This document shows positions 19,543 to 29,685 of a DNA stretch of 64,000 bases, piece by piece; position 1 is the first letter of the stretch, and each line of letters starts with the position of its first letter. The notes under the pieces are model-generated. The model searched no databases, had not been told where the DNA came from, and saw only the letters and a list, made by a program, of their open reading frames with translations. The stretch covers positions 26,374-90,373 of the forward strand of contig WRJA01000001.1 of assembly GCA_009782435.1 (NCBI GenBank), given 5' to 3'. The translations under genes were made by a program, and so were the position numbers. The stretch is from Oscillospiraceae bacterium (GTDB lineage Bacteria > Bacillota > Clostridia > Oscillospirales > Oscillospiraceae).

Positions 19543-20547
19543 ATGCAGATGAATGACAAAAAAACCATACTCTCCGGCATACAGCCCTCGGGCGAACTGA
19601 CTCTCGGGTCATATTTGGGCGCAATAAAAAACTGGGTGGAGCTGTCTTCCGATTACGATTGCTTCTACTGTATAGTCGATATGCACGCCGTGACCGTAAG
19701 GCAGGACCCGGCGCTTCTGCGCAAACGAACTCTTGAGCAGCTCGCGCAATACATTGCCTGCGGGCTTGACCCTGAAAAAAACACGATCTTCATTCAAAGC
19801 CATATACCGGAGCTGGCGCAGCTCACTTGGGTACTTATGTGTCACACCGGTTTCGGCGAGTTGTCGCGCATGACTCAATTTAAAGACAAGAGCGCGAAAA
19901 ATTCCGATAATATCAACGCGGGACTTTTTACCTACCCCGTTCTCATGGCGGCCGACATCCTGTTGTACCAAGCTCATTTGGTGCCGGTCGGCGGAGACCA
20001 GAAGCAGCATGTCGAACTGACCCGTGATATCGCGCTGCGCTTCAACGCTTTGCACGGCGAAGTGTTCACAATTCCGGAGTCCTTTATACCAAAAATCGGG
20101 GCCCGGATAATGAGCTTGACGTCGCCGGAAAACAAAATGTCAAAATCCGACGCAGACCCGGACGGCTGTGTATTCCTGATGCAAAAACCCGAAGAAATTA
20201 TGCGCCGGTTCAAGCGAGCCGTCACAGACAGCGAAACAAACGTCCGCTTTGACCCGGCAAAAAAACCCGGGATTTCAAATCTCATCTCCGTGTATTCCGC
20301 TGTTTCGGGAAACAGCATCACCGAAACTGAAGCCCTTTTTTCCGGGAAAGGCTACGGCGATTTTAAAACGGCGGTCGGCGAAGCGGTCGTCGAGCTTTTC
20401 CGCCCCATACGCGAGGAGACCGATCGCTTGCTCGGCGATAAGGCTTATCTTGAAAGCGCATATAAAAAAGGAGCGGAAAAAGCTTCGGGGGTCGCCGGGA
20501 AAACTCTTCGCAAAATATACAAAAAAATCGGTTTTATTCCCTTATAA
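19543..20547 (+). CDS. trpS: Tryptophan--tRNA ligase
   Basis: LSGIQPSGELTLGSYLGAIKNWV, VGGDQKQHVELTRDIA, ENKMSKSD. ORF track extends upstream to 19507. Confidence 0.96.
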   Translation: MQMNDKKTILSGIQPSGELTLGSYLGAIKNWVELSSDYDCFYCIVDMHAVTVRQDPALLRKRTLEQLAQYIACGLDPEKNTIFIQSHIPELAQLTWVLMCHTGFGELSRMTQFKDKSAKNSDNINAGLFTYPVLMAADILLYQAHLVPVGGDQKQHVELTRDIALRFNALHGEVFTIPESFIPKIGARIMSLTSPENKMSKSDADPDGCVFLMQKPEEIMRRFKRAVTDSETNVRFDPAKKPGISNLISVYSAVSGNSITETEALFSGKGYGDFKTAVGEAVVELFRPIREETDRLLGDKAYLESAYKKGAEKASGVAGKTLRKIYKKIGFIPL

Positions 20548-20591
20548 GGCGTTTAATACATATTGCCGAAAGCGGGATACGGGAGAACGAC

Positions 20592-21710
20592 ATGCCCTTG
20601 GAAAAAGATCTTATCATAAAAACATGCCTGGCATTGGTCGCGGCTTTCGCCATAAGTTTCGCGGCCACGCCAATAGTTAAGTCGTTCGCGCACAAAGTCG
20701 GCGCCATGGACAATCCCGGAGAAATGCGAAGGATCCATGACAGGCCCATACCGCGGCTCGGCGGTCTTGCCATATTTCTCGGTTTTCTGCTCAGCGTGGT
20801 GCTTTTTGCGGAAATCGACCGTCAGGTCCGCGGGGTCTTGACAGGCGCGGTACTGATCGTCATCGTCGGCGTTTTGGACGATATCATCTCGGTCAACGCA
20901 TGGGTAAAAATAGTTTTTCAGACAGCCGCCGCCATCATCGCGGCCGTAAACGGCGTTGCGGTCGAGATCATTATGAACCCGAACATATTCAGCGCAAACA
21001 ACTATCTGCACCTCGGCATGTTTTCCGTCCCTCTGACTGTTATCTGGATCGTGGCGATAACGAACTCCGTAAACCTCATAGACGGGCTCGACGGTTTGGC
21101 CTGCGGCGTATCCGCGATCAGTTCCGTAACCATGCTCGTCATAGCGGCGGTGGTTTCCACCGGAAATGTCGTCGTCATTCCGGCAGCCCTTGCCGGCGCT
21201 TGTATCGGATTTATTCCGTATAACTTCAATCCCGCAAAGATTTTTATGGGCGACACCGGAGCTCTGCTTTTGGGTTATGTTTTAGCTACCTTGTCAGTTA
21301 TGGGACTGTTTAAGTTTTACGCTGTTATAACTTTTGCCGTTCCGTTTTTGGTTCTCGCCGTTCCGCTCGTTGATACCGTATTCGCCTTTTTTCGCAGGCT
21401 TTTTAAAGGCCGAAACCCACTCAAGCCCGACAGGGGGCATTTTCACCACAGACTCATAGATATGGGGCTTTCCCAGAAACAGGCTGTGGCAATACTGTAT
21501 TCGGTCAGCGCTATTTTGGGCGTCGCCGCCGTTATTTTGGCGACCGGCGAAGAGCTGAAAGCATTGTTTTTTGTCGCAGCCGTCTGCGTCGCTGCCGCCG
21601 TAACAGCTTTTATCCTGCGTGAAATGAAAGCCCATGAACATACAGTCGAACCTGAAAAAACCGATGACGCGCCGGCAATCGGCGAAAAAAACGACTATGA
21701 AGACGATTAA
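20592..21710 (+). CDS. MraY/WecA/TagO-family undecaprenyl-phosphate glycosyl-1-phosphate transferase
   Basis: NPGEMRRIHDRPIPRLGGLAIF, NLIDGLDGLACG, FMGDTGALLLGY, PDRGHFHHRLIDMG. Confidence 0.94.
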   Translation: MPLEKDLIIKTCLALVAAFAISFAATPIVKSFAHKVGAMDNPGEMRRIHDRPIPRLGGLAIFLGFLLSVVLFAEIDRQVRGVLTGAVLIVIVGVLDDIISVNAWVKIVFQTAAAIIAAVNGVAVEIIMNPNIFSANNYLHLGMFSVPLTVIWIVAITNSVNLIDGLDGLACGVSAISSVTMLVIAAVVSTGNVVVIPAALAGACIGFIPYNFNPAKIFMGDTGALLLGYVLATLSVMGLFKFYAVITFAVPFLVLAVPLVDTVFAFFRRLFKGRNPLKPDRGHFHHRLIDMGLSQKQAVAILYSVSAILGVAAVILATGEELKALFFVAAVCVAAAVTAFILREMKAHEHTVEPEKTDDAPAIGEKNDYEDD

Positions 21711-22845
21711 GATATTATCCGTGTTCGGCACGAGACCCGAAGCCGTTAAGATGGCGCCGCTCGCGGCGGAACTGTCGCGCCGCTCCGAGACGGAAAACAC
21801 GGTATGCGTCACGGCGCAGCACCGACAGATGTTGGACGGCGTACTGAAACAGTTCGGCATCTCAGCAGATCATGACCTCGATATCATGGAGCCCGGACAA
21901 ACCTTATGCAAGATCACAACAAAAATATTGGACGGTTTGGGAGACGTGATAAAAAAAACACGACCCGATCTTGTTCTGGTCCATGGCGACACTACGACAG
22001 CTTTCACAAGCGCGCTTGCGGCTTTTTATGAACAAATACCTGTCGGACATGTTGAAGCCGGGCTGCGCACCGGCAATCGCTATTCTCCCTATCCCGAGGA
22101 AATGAACCGCAGCTTACTCGGAAGGCTGGCTGATTATCACTTTGCTCCCACAGCGAAAAACGCCGCGAATTTACGGCGCGAAGGCATAGAAAAAGGCATA
22201 TTCGTGACCGGAAACACAGTCATAGACGCCATGAAATATACGACCGGCAAAAATATAAGCTATTCCCGTGATGATCTCAGAACCGTTAACTTCAAATCCC
22301 GCCGCGTGATAACGCTCACCTGTCACCGCAGAGAGAATTACGGGAAACCCATGGAAAACATTTTCGGCGCGATACGCGACCTTGTCACTACCTTTGACGA
22401 CATTGAGGTCGTATATCCCGTCCATATGAATCCCGCTGTTCGCGGCCCGGCTTCGGCAATGCTCGGCGGAATCCCTCGCATACACCTCACGGAACCCCTT
22501 GAAGTCACTGATATGCACAAACTTATGTCTGAAAGCTTCATGGTTATGACCGATTCCGGCGGGCTCCAAGAGGAAGCGCCCGCTCTCGGCAAACCCGTGA
22601 TCGTCTTGAGGACGGAAACCGAGCGTCCGGAAGCGGTCGCAGCCGGGACCGCGGTCGTGGCCGGCGTCCGACGTGAAGATATAACGAGAATCGCCGGTAT
22701 CCTCCTGACCGACGCCGGGGAATACGACAAAATGGCCAAAGCGGTGAACCCGTACGGCGACGGGCGAGCAAGCGAACGAATTGCAGACTGTATACTGTAC
22801 GGGTTCGGTCTGTGTGACAGAATGCCCGCGGAGTTTTCGATATGA
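21697..22845 (+). CDS. wecB: UDP-N-acetylglucosamine 2-epimerase (non-hydrolysing)
   Basis: MKTIKILSVFGTRPEAVKMAPLAAEL, VHGDTTTAF, HVEAGLRTGNRYSPYPEEMNR, DSGGLQEEAPALGKPVIVLR. ORF track extension from 21634 overlaps the preceding gene. Confidence 0.95.
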   Translation: MKTIKILSVFGTRPEAVKMAPLAAELSRRSETENTVCVTAQHRQMLDGVLKQFGISADHDLDIMEPGQTLCKITTKILDGLGDVIKKTRPDLVLVHGDTTTAFTSALAAFYEQIPVGHVEAGLRTGNRYSPYPEEMNRSLLGRLADYHFAPTAKNAANLRREGIEKGIFVTGNTVIDAMKYTTGKNISYSRDDLRTVNFKSRRVITLTCHRRENYGKPMENIFGAIRDLVTTFDDIEVVYPVHMNPAVRGPASAMLGGIPRIHLTEPLEVTDMHKLMSESFMVMTDSGGLQEEAPALGKPVIVLRTETERPEAVAAGTAVVAGVRREDITRIAGILLTDAGEYDKMAKAVNPYGDGRASERIADCILYGFGLCDRMPAEFSI

Positions 22846-23636
22846 CACGAAACGACGGACGTGATTCAGTAAAAAAGAGAATAAGATTTTTCCCCCATCT
22901 CGGCGGCGCGGTCGTCGTTATTATCGTCTTTATCGCGATTCTTGTCATATTCACGCTGAATACGCCCGGAGTCATCGACACTCCGCCGGTGATCCTTCCG
23001 TCTCCCGTCACCGGGGGAGCGACCTCGGTGGACAGCGAAGAATACGGAAAACACAAAGACCGTGTCGAAATCAAAGTGACCGCGGAAACGGTCGTGGCCG
23101 TCATATCAACTCTTACGAGGGCCGCGGACTACTCTCGCGTTATCAATGTTGAACGCTTTTCCGGCGCGAAAACAAGTCATACCGTGATAAACATATGGAC
23201 ACGCGGTCAAAACTCAAGAATCGGAATCAACAACGGGGTCACAACAAAGGATATTTTGATAAAAAACGATGAGATATGGATAAAATACTCGGACTCGCCG
23301 GATTTTTATTACGGACATATCAACGACGACCGGCATATTGAGACGGACGAGTATCAAAGTCTTATCACATATGAGGATATAGCAAAGCTTGCAGGAAGCG
23401 GAGTCACGGACGCGGGATATGTCGATTACAACGGCGAAACCTGCATTTTCGCGGAATATATTTCAGGAAACTTCGGCTACAGAAATCTTGTGTATATATC
23501 CGTCGACACAGGGCTTATCATGGGCAATGAGATGTATGACGGCGGCGAACTCATATACCGAATGTCGTCGGATATCCCCGATATTTCCACACCCGGCGAC
23601 GATGTCTTTATTCCTCCGGAGCGTCAGCCGGCATAG
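22842..23636 (+). CDS. Membrane-anchored extracytoplasmic protein of unknown function
   Basis: N-terminal TM anchor (AVVVIIVFIAILVIFTL), Pro-rich stalk, soluble domain; overlaps wecB end by 4 nt. Confidence 0.65.
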   Translation: MTRNDGRDSVKKRIRFFPHLGGAVVVIIVFIAILVIFTLNTPGVIDTPPVILPSPVTGGATSVDSEEYGKHKDRVEIKVTAETVVAVISTLTRAADYSRVINVERFSGAKTSHTVINIWTRGQNSRIGINNGVTTKDILIKNDEIWIKYSDSPDFYYGHINDDRHIETDEYQSLITYEDIAKLAGSGVTDAGYVDYNGETCIFAEYISGNFGYRNLVYISVDTGLIMGNEMYDGGELIYRMSSDIPDISTPGDDVFIPPERQPA

Positions 23637-24246
23637 ATTCCCGAATAACTCCATCAGGCTCTCCCTGATCATATCCGTACTCTTCATCGTACGGCGCTCC
23701 TCCGGTCTCTATATTCTGCGACGCCGCGTAACCGGGGATGTATCCCTCAACTCCATCCTCGGAGTCCTCTTCCCGCTCTTCCTCCGCCTCTTTAAATTCC
23801 GCGTGAAGCGTATGATTTGACGTTATCTTCTCAAATATATATTCTCCGGTCACTTCGATAATGATCCCGTCGACTCTGATTTCGCTTATCACATAGCCTT
23901 CATCCGGGATGATCGAAAAAACGGCGGCGGCACCTCTCGGCACGCCGACCGGTCCTGAGGGCGTAACTCTGCCGCCTTTCCCCGACGTTCCCGTTACGGT
24001 ACAGCCCACAGACCTCGGTCTTTCTTCAGCGGGCGGCGCGGGAGTCGGCGGAGTCGCTGTGTTCACGGGAACTAAAAGTATCTCGTCCGATACGGGCAGC
24101 GCGGTAATTCCGGAAAAGGACTTTTCATCGCCGGTTTTATTCTCGGAAACAAAACTGAACGCTCCGGACTTTATCGTCATGATCAGCGTTAAGACGGCAA
24201 GTAACGCCGCTGTGCCGGTGATAACAGCTTTTGCCCTGATATCCAA
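23608..24246 (-). CDS. Membrane-anchored protein with Pro/Thr-rich linker and Flg_new_2-type 'bacterial repeat' domain
   Basis: CTVTGTSGKGGRVTPSGPVGVPRGAAAVFSIIPDEGYVISEIRVDG...YIFEKITSNHTLHAEF. TTG at 24246 has SD AAAGAGGT; ORF track start 24330 runs into the divergent gene. Confidence 0.6.
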   Translation of the reverse strand: MDIRAKAVITGTAALLAVLTLIMTIKSGAFSFVSENKTGDEKSFSGITALPVSDEILLVPVNTATPPTPAPPAEERPRSVGCTVTGTSGKGGRVTPSGPVGVPRGAAAVFSIIPDEGYVISEIRVDGIIIEVTGEYIFEKITSNHTLHAEFKEAEEEREEDSEDGVEGYIPGYAASQNIETGGAPYDEEYGYDQGEPDGVIRESMPADAPEE

Positions 24247-24307
24247 GATCTTACCTCTTTCTTTGTTATTAACACCAATCACAGGCTGTTCCGGGAGGAA
24301 TAAAGAT

Positions 24308-25015
24308 TTGGTAAAAACCGCTTTGATCACGGGGGCCGCGCGCGGTATAGGCGCGGCTTCCGCGCGCGCGCTTCACCGGGACGGGTTTGAAGTCATTATT
24401 AACTATAACAGGTCCGAAGCCGCGGCTTTGACCCTCGCGCGGGAACTGAATGCGAGAGCGATCAGGGCCGACGTATCCGAAAAAGACCAAGTCAAAGCGA
24501 TGTTCGATGAAGCCGGGAGAATCGATATACTCATAAACAACGCCGGTATCGCTCATTACGGCTTGTTCACCGATTCCGACGAGACGCTGCGGCGGCAAAT
24601 CTTTTCCGTGAATGTCGAGGGCGCCATGAACTGTTGCGCCTTTGCCCTGCCGGGCATGATCGCTCAAAAACAAGGAATAATCATAAACATATCTTCAGTC
24701 TGGGGTATTTACGGGGCTTCATGCGAAGCTGTATATTCAGCCTCCAAATCTGCCGTGACCGGCCTCACGCTGTCCCTCGCGAAAGAACTCGGCCCGTCCG
24801 GGATACGTGTCAACTGCGTCGCCCCCGGCGCGATCGATACCGGGATGACGGCAGGCTTCTCTGACGCCGACAAAGCAAATCTCGCCGAAAAAACGCCGCT
24901 TTGCCGGTTGGGCACGGCGCTCGACGTTGCAGAGCTTGTTTCTTTTCTCGCTCAAGACCGAGCGGCGTTCATAACGGGCCAGATCATCGGAGTTGACGGA
25001 GGCTTTATCGGGTGA
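24308..25015 (+). CDS. fabG: 3-oxoacyl-ACP reductase-like SDR
   Basis: VKTALITGAARGIGAASARAL, INNAGIAHYG, YSASKSAVTGLTLSLAKEL, GPSGIRVNCVAPGAIDT. TTG 24308 preceded by GGGAGGAA; the ORF track N-terminal extension from 23909 is artefactual. Confidence 0.88.
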   Translation: MVKTALITGAARGIGAASARALHRDGFEVIINYNRSEAAALTLARELNARAIRADVSEKDQVKAMFDEAGRIDILINNAGIAHYGLFTDSDETLRRQIFSVNVEGAMNCCAFALPGMIAQKQGIIINISSVWGIYGASCEAVYSASKSAVTGLTLSLAKELGPSGIRVNCVAPGAIDTGMTAGFSDADKANLAEKTPLCRLGTALDVAELVSFLAQDRAAFITGQIIGVDGGFIG

Positions 25016-25077
25016 CGCCGGGCGCCCGGATTCGAGAAAACGGGAACCGACCTGATTGCCGGCTCCCTGTTTTTCTG

Positions 25078-26277
25078 TCATTTACCGGCGGTATCGCCGG
25101 ATTTATTCTTTGCTTTACCGAGTTTTCGCCTATCGGCGCCGGTGTTTTTTTTCATGTTTTTGTCGCTGCTCTGAGTCTGCGCGCTCTTTTCGGCGCCGTC
25201 GACCCGAAGAATCGCCTGTGCCTTTGACACGGACGTTTTTTTTGAAAATTCAGTCGGGCCCTCAGCTCGTTTTTTTCCGTTTTTGCGGCGGGCCGGTTTT
25301 TTCCTTACCGGCGGTTTTTCCTCCGTCGCGCCGGGTTCGGCAAAGGTCTCGGAGAATTCCTCAAACTCAATAATATCTGAATCGTCCCGGTATTCGGAAA
25401 ACTCATCTTCTTTTTCCTCCGGCAGTAAAACCTCCGGCATATCCTCCCCGTTTTTCGGTCTGCCGCCGGGTACCGGCGCGATCTCATCCGCGTCGTATTG
25501 TTTTATTACTACTTCATCGCCTTCGGTATCGAGCCTGACCTTTACCTTCCGGCGCAAAAGATTCACTTGCGCCACGCTGCCGTATCCGGCGGGGGTGCGT
25601 ACAAAAGTCCCGTTTTTCGGAACCTTCTTAACTAAATCCTCATAGGCCTCGTGTTCATAGCGCAAGCAGCACATAAGTCTGCCGCATGAACCGGATATCT
25701 TCGCCGGATTCAGCGACATCGATTGGATCTTTGCCATTTTTGTGGACACCGGCTGAAAATCATCAAGAAACTGCTTGCAGCAATACGGCCTTCCGCAGAT
25801 ACCGATGCCGCCGAGCATCTTCGTTTCGTCCCTGACGCCGATCTGGCGCAATTCGATTCGCGTTTTGCATACGGCCGCCAAGTCCTTTACAAGCTCCCGA
25901 AAATCCACCCTGCCTTCGGAGGTAAAGAAAAACATTATCTTGCTGCCCTCAAAATTGCATTCGACGTCAACAAGCTTCATATCGAGTCCGTGTTCGTTTA
26001 TTTTTTTCCGGCATACCTCAAACGCTTCAGCCTCACGCGTTCTGTTGATCTGAGCGCAGCGCGCGTCGTTATCCGTCGCTATCCTTACAACAGGCCGCAA
26101 CGGCGGCACTATACGCCCGTCGTCCACTTCGTGGTTGCCTCCGGTACACTCCCCCATTTCAAGTCCTTTGGAGGTTTCAACTATTACCGATTGCCCGTTT
26201 TTTATCGATAAGCCGCCGGGCGAGAAATAATATGCTTTACCCCGGCTTTTAAACTTTATGTTAACTACCTGTGTCAA
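25078..26277 (-). CDS. PSP1 domain / RicT (YaaT)-like protein
   Basis: GGIGICGRPYCCKQFLDDFQPVSTKMAKIQSMSLNPAKISGSCGRLMCCLRYEHEAYE cysteine-rich PSP1 signature. Confidence 0.92.
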   Translation of the reverse strand: MTQVVNIKFKSRGKAYYFSPGGLSIKNGQSVIVETSKGLEMGECTGGNHEVDDGRIVPPLRPVVRIATDNDARCAQINRTREAEAFEVCRKKINEHGLDMKLVDVECNFEGSKIMFFFTSEGRVDFRELVKDLAAVCKTRIELRQIGVRDETKMLGGIGICGRPYCCKQFLDDFQPVSTKMAKIQSMSLNPAKISGSCGRLMCCLRYEHEAYEDLVKKVPKNGTFVRTPAGYGSVAQVNLLRRKVKVRLDTEGDEVVIKQYDADEIAPVPGGRPKNGEDMPEVLLPEEKEDEFSEYRDDSDIIEFEEFSETFAEPGATEEKPPVRKKPARRKNGKKRAEGPTEFSKKTSVSKAQAILRVDGAEKSAQTQSSDKNMKKNTGADRRKLGKAKNKSGDTAGK

Positions 26278-26287
26278 ATTATTTTCC

Positions 26288-27112
26288 TCATTTCAATTCC
26301 ATCGTTCGCGCGCATATCATGCCGAAGAGATTTTTCACTCCGACATTCGAGCCGAGGTATTTTTCGGCGTCTTTCATCAGCTGCGCTATATCCTTCAGTT
26401 TTTTCCGTCCGAGTCCCGGATCGGCGCGGCGAGCGCATAATATATCCGCGACGGAAAACATGACGCATTCGGCAAATTCGGCGGCCGCGGCTGAACTCAT
26501 CTTCTCCGCTTCCGCGAAACAGCGTAAAAGCTCAGGTCTGTCTCCGGACGCGGCGATCTCAAGATATTGCCGCGCGTATTTTTCGATCTCATCGTCAAAC
26601 GGAGCCGCATCGTCGTTTTCCGTGATCTCAACACATCTTGAGCGTATAGTATCAAGAAAAAACCCCGCGTTTCCCGCGCATAATATGACGGCCGCATGCG
26701 CCGGCGGTTCTTCAAGCATTTTTAAAAGGGCGTTTTGCGCCGGAACATTCATATAGCCCGCGTCCGCGATCAAATATACTTTTCGCGCCGCCTCATTCGG
26801 AAGCACGGAAAAATCCGCGACAGCGGCGCGTATCCGCTCGACGCTCAGCTCTTTTTTAAAGGCGCCTTTGTCGTCTTTTTCACGCTCTACGATTATTACG
26901 TCCGGATGTATCCGGGAGCTTATTTTTCTGCAATTTTTGCATGAACCGCAGGGTTTGTTCTCCGATTCACACAGCAAAGCCGCCGCCAGCTTCATCGATA
27001 ACCGGTCTCGGTTTTCTTCGGAGGCGGACGCCGCGATGTACGCGTGCAAAAGCTTTGGTCGTTCTGTTATTACCATACCGGCATCCTGTTTTATGCCGGG
27101 TCCGCGTTTCAT
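26288..27112 (-). CDS. holB: DNA polymerase III delta' subunit
   Basis: CGSCKNCRKISSRIHPDVIIVE, NALLKMLEEPPAHAAVIL, IRSRCVEI. Confidence 0.88.
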   Translation of the reverse strand: MKRGPGIKQDAGMVITERPKLLHAYIAASASEENRDRLSMKLAAALLCESENKPCGSCKNCRKISSRIHPDVIIVEREKDDKGAFKKELSVERIRAAVADFSVLPNEAARKVYLIADAGYMNVPAQNALLKMLEEPPAHAAVILCAGNAGFFLDTIRSRCVEITENDDAAPFDDEIEKYARQYLEIAASGDRPELLRCFAEAEKMSSAAAAEFAECVMFSVADILCARRADPGLGRKKLKDIAQLMKDAEKYLGSNVGVKNLFGMICARTMELK

Positions 27113-27348
27113 TTGCGGCCCGGCAATGTTTTTTCAATATATTCGGCGATTTGGCCCGCAGTAAACAAGTCCTTGGCGTCATTCTCGTTTATAAGAATGC
27201 CGAACTCCTCTTCCAATGACATGTTCAATTCCACGACATCCAACGAATCGGCGCCCAAATCATCTATTATGTGGGTATCCGGGGTTACAGTACCGGGATC
27301 TATCTCAAATTGGCGAGCTAAAAGTTCCTTGATCTTTTCATAATACAT
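27109..27348 (-). CDS. acpP: Acyl carrier protein
   Basis: DDLGADSLDVVELNMSLEEEFGI phosphopantetheine site; 79 aa. Confidence 0.96.
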   Translation of the reverse strand: MYYEKIKELLARQFEIDPGTVTPDTHIIDDLGADSLDVVELNMSLEEEFGILINENDAKDLFTAGQIAEYIEKTLPGRK

Positions 27349-27387
27349 TAAGCACCCTCCCGACGAATTTTCGCCGTGAAGCGGAAA

Positions 27388-28059
27388 TCAACTCCACTCT
27401 CTTACCTTGCGGTCATTTTTCCCGCCCGAATCCGGCTTTGATACCGATACAACGACCCGCCTGTTCGGCTCCGTTCCCGTGGAACCGGTCACAACGCCCT
27501 CATAGTCCTGCAGGGCAGTATGGACAATATGGCGTTCATAGGAATTCATGGGTTCAAGAGTCATCGGTCTGCGATACTTTATTGCTTTATCAGCCATTTT
27601 TTTTGCAAGATATACAAGCGAATCTTCTCTCTTGTTCCTGTAGTTTTCGGCGTCGACGCTGATATGCGCGTGTTTCTCTCCGCCGCGATTGACGGCATAG
27701 TTGGCAAGGTGCTGTATCGCGTCGAGAGTTTCGCCGCGGCGACCGATAACGGCGCCCGGTTTTTCACCAACCAAGTTAATATTCAGGCCGTTTTCATGCC
27801 GGGTCGTTTCAAGTTCCGCTTCGACTCCCATACGCTCCAGCAATCCTCTGATAAAACTCTCCGCTCTTTCTTCGTATGAATCCGTGACTTCATAAGTGAC
27901 CTTCACAACAGCGGCAACCGTGCCGAGGCCTAAAAATCCCTGCTTGGAGCGTTCAAGTATCTCAACAGACACATCCTCGCGTTCGAGTCCGAGCTGCGCC
28001 AACGCTGCGGCAACGGCTTCTTCCTCGGTTTTTCCGCTGACTGTTACTGAATTGTACAT
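27388..28059 (-). CDS. jag: Jag/KhpB RNA-binding protein (Jag_N, KH, R3H)
   Basis: SKQGFLGLG, GAVIGRRGETLDAIQHLANYAVNR, MNSYERHIVHTALQDYEGVVTGSTGTEPNRRVVV. Confidence 0.95.
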   Translation of the reverse strand: MYNSVTVSGKTEEEAVAAALAQLGLEREDVSVEILERSKQGFLGLGTVAAVVKVTYEVTDSYEERAESFIRGLLERMGVEAELETTRHENGLNINLVGEKPGAVIGRRGETLDAIQHLANYAVNRGGEKHAHISVDAENYRNKREDSLVYLAKKMADKAIKYRRPMTLEPMNSYERHIVHTALQDYEGVVTGSTGTEPNRRVVVSVSKPDSGGKNDRKVREWS

Positions 28060-28089
28060 ATGCCGTATGTTCCTCCGTCAATAGTAAAC

Positions 28090-29433
28090 TTAAAGGAAAC
28101 GCTGCTGCCGATCCTCAGCCTCGTCCGGCGGCCGGAACTCTTCCGGCTCGTTGATTTTGTCTTCACCGTCCGGGTCGTCTTTTCGGGTCTCAATCTCCGG
28201 GTATCCTTCGGATTCGCCGTCCGAATCGTCCGGGCCCGACTCATCTGTCGAAGTTTCGGAATCAAAAAATCTGTCGGCGACATATGCTCTGCCGCGGGCA
28301 AATTTTCTGTTTCCCGATTGAGCGTCCGATATATCGGGAGCTTCTATTCCGAGTTTTTTACGGCGCTCTTCGCGCTCCGCCCTTTCGGTGGCCGCGTGGC
28401 GCTCGTCTTCCTTGGCTCTCTCTTGCGCTGTTAATCTTTTCTTGCTCGTATTCGAATTTTTAGTCGTTTTCCCTTCGGCGCGAAGTTTTTCGGTTTCAGT
28501 CCGTTTCTTCTCGTATTCGATCTCTCTGAGTTTTTCGTCTCTCTCGCGCACTTCCTGCTCGGCCGCCAGTTTTTTTGTGTAATGCTTTGTGAGGATTATC
28601 TCCTGAAACAGTCCGAAAAATCCCTGCGCTATCCAGTATACTCCCAAGGCCGCCGGCATTATGAAGCAAATATAAAGCGACACGAGCGGCATCATCAGCG
28701 CGGTGTATTTCATGGTTTTTTTCTGCTGTTCCGTCCCTGATTGGACCTGTGGATTCATCTTATTGCTTATCTCCATCGTCAGATAGCCGATAAGCGCGGA
28801 TATGATGGGTATCAGGAACAGCCCGAGCGCGGGAAGCCAATCGGAGAGATCGCTCCAATCGACCCTCAGGAAAAAGTTCCACTGGGGCCTGTCGCCCAGA
28901 TTCAGGCCCAAGAAATTCAAGTCGATATCAATGGATTCCGGCACTATGGTCCTGATCGCTTCAAAATGCTCGTGCATAAGGTTTGCCAAAGGTATCTCAG
29001 CATAGGCGTCCGCTTTCGCAGGTATCTCATAGAGACCTTTGATCACAAAATAGTTGGTGATCTTTGAGACCTGACCGGATGTAAGTCTCATAAGCTGCGA
29101 CAACGGCTGCCGGATCACGCTGTAAAGAGCTATCAGTATCGGAAAAGGAATAAGATTCCAAAGGCAGCCCGACATCGGATTGACTTTTTCGCTCTTATAG
29201 AGTTTGGATACCTCTTCCTGATAAGCTTTCTGGTTCCCTTCATGCTTTTTTTCCAGTTCCTTGACCTTTGATGACAGCCTGGACATGTTCATCATGCCGC
29301 GCTTGCCTTTCATCTGCAGCGGCATGAAAATCAGCTTGAACGCAAGGCTGAAAAGAACAATGGCCCAACCGTAATTGCCTGTAAAATCATAAAGAGCCAA
29401 CAGTATCCATGCAAATGGCTGTGTTAGTGACAT
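28090..29433 (-). CDS. yidC: YidC/Oxa1 membrane protein insertase
   Basis: YGWAIVLFSLAFKLIFMPLQMKG, CLWNLIPFPILIALYSVIRQPL; charged C-terminal tail. Confidence 0.94.
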   Translation of the reverse strand: MSLTQPFAWILLALYDFTGNYGWAIVLFSLAFKLIFMPLQMKGKRGMMNMSRLSSKVKELEKKHEGNQKAYQEEVSKLYKSEKVNPMSGCLWNLIPFPILIALYSVIRQPLSQLMRLTSGQVSKITNYFVIKGLYEIPAKADAYAEIPLANLMHEHFEAIRTIVPESIDIDLNFLGLNLGDRPQWNFFLRVDWSDLSDWLPALGLFLIPIISALIGYLTMEISNKMNPQVQSGTEQQKKTMKYTALMMPLVSLYICFIMPAALGVYWIAQGFFGLFQEIILTKHYTKKLAAEQEVRERDEKLREIEYEKKRTETEKLRAEGKTTKNSNTSKKRLTAQERAKEDERHAATERAEREERRKKLGIEAPDISDAQSGNRKFARGRAYVADRFFDSETSTDESGPDDSDGESEGYPEIETRKDDPDGEDKINEPEEFRPPDEAEDRQQRFL

Positions 29434-29466
29434 CAGGGTTCTCCTATCAGGTAGCGTTGTTCCCGA

Positions 29467-29685
29467 TCACGGTACGGGGTCATAGAAGTCGTGCTCTCTT
29501 TTATGAAAAGGATGGCATTTTATTATGCGCTTCACGCTCAGCAGAGTACCCTTGAGGGCTCCGTGTTTTTCAAAGGCTTCAAGCGCATACTGCGAACATG
29601 TCGGCACAAAACAACAGGTCGGCCGTGTCAGGGGCGAAATGAATCTTCTGTAGAATTTAACAGCGCCGATAAGCAGTGTCTTCAC
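29467..29685 (-). CDS. yidD: Membrane protein insertion efficiency factor
   Basis: [35 protein letters not shown]. Confidence 0.96.
   Translation of the reverse strand: MKTLLIGAVKFYRRFISPLTRPTCCFVPTCSQYALEAFEKHGALKGTLLSVKRIIKCHPFHKREHDFYDPVP

Noticed and set aside
23909-24307. N-terminal extension of the fabG-like ORF
   Set aside because: Antisense to the bacterial-repeat-domain gene; SDR homology starts at the TTG at 24308, which has an SD.
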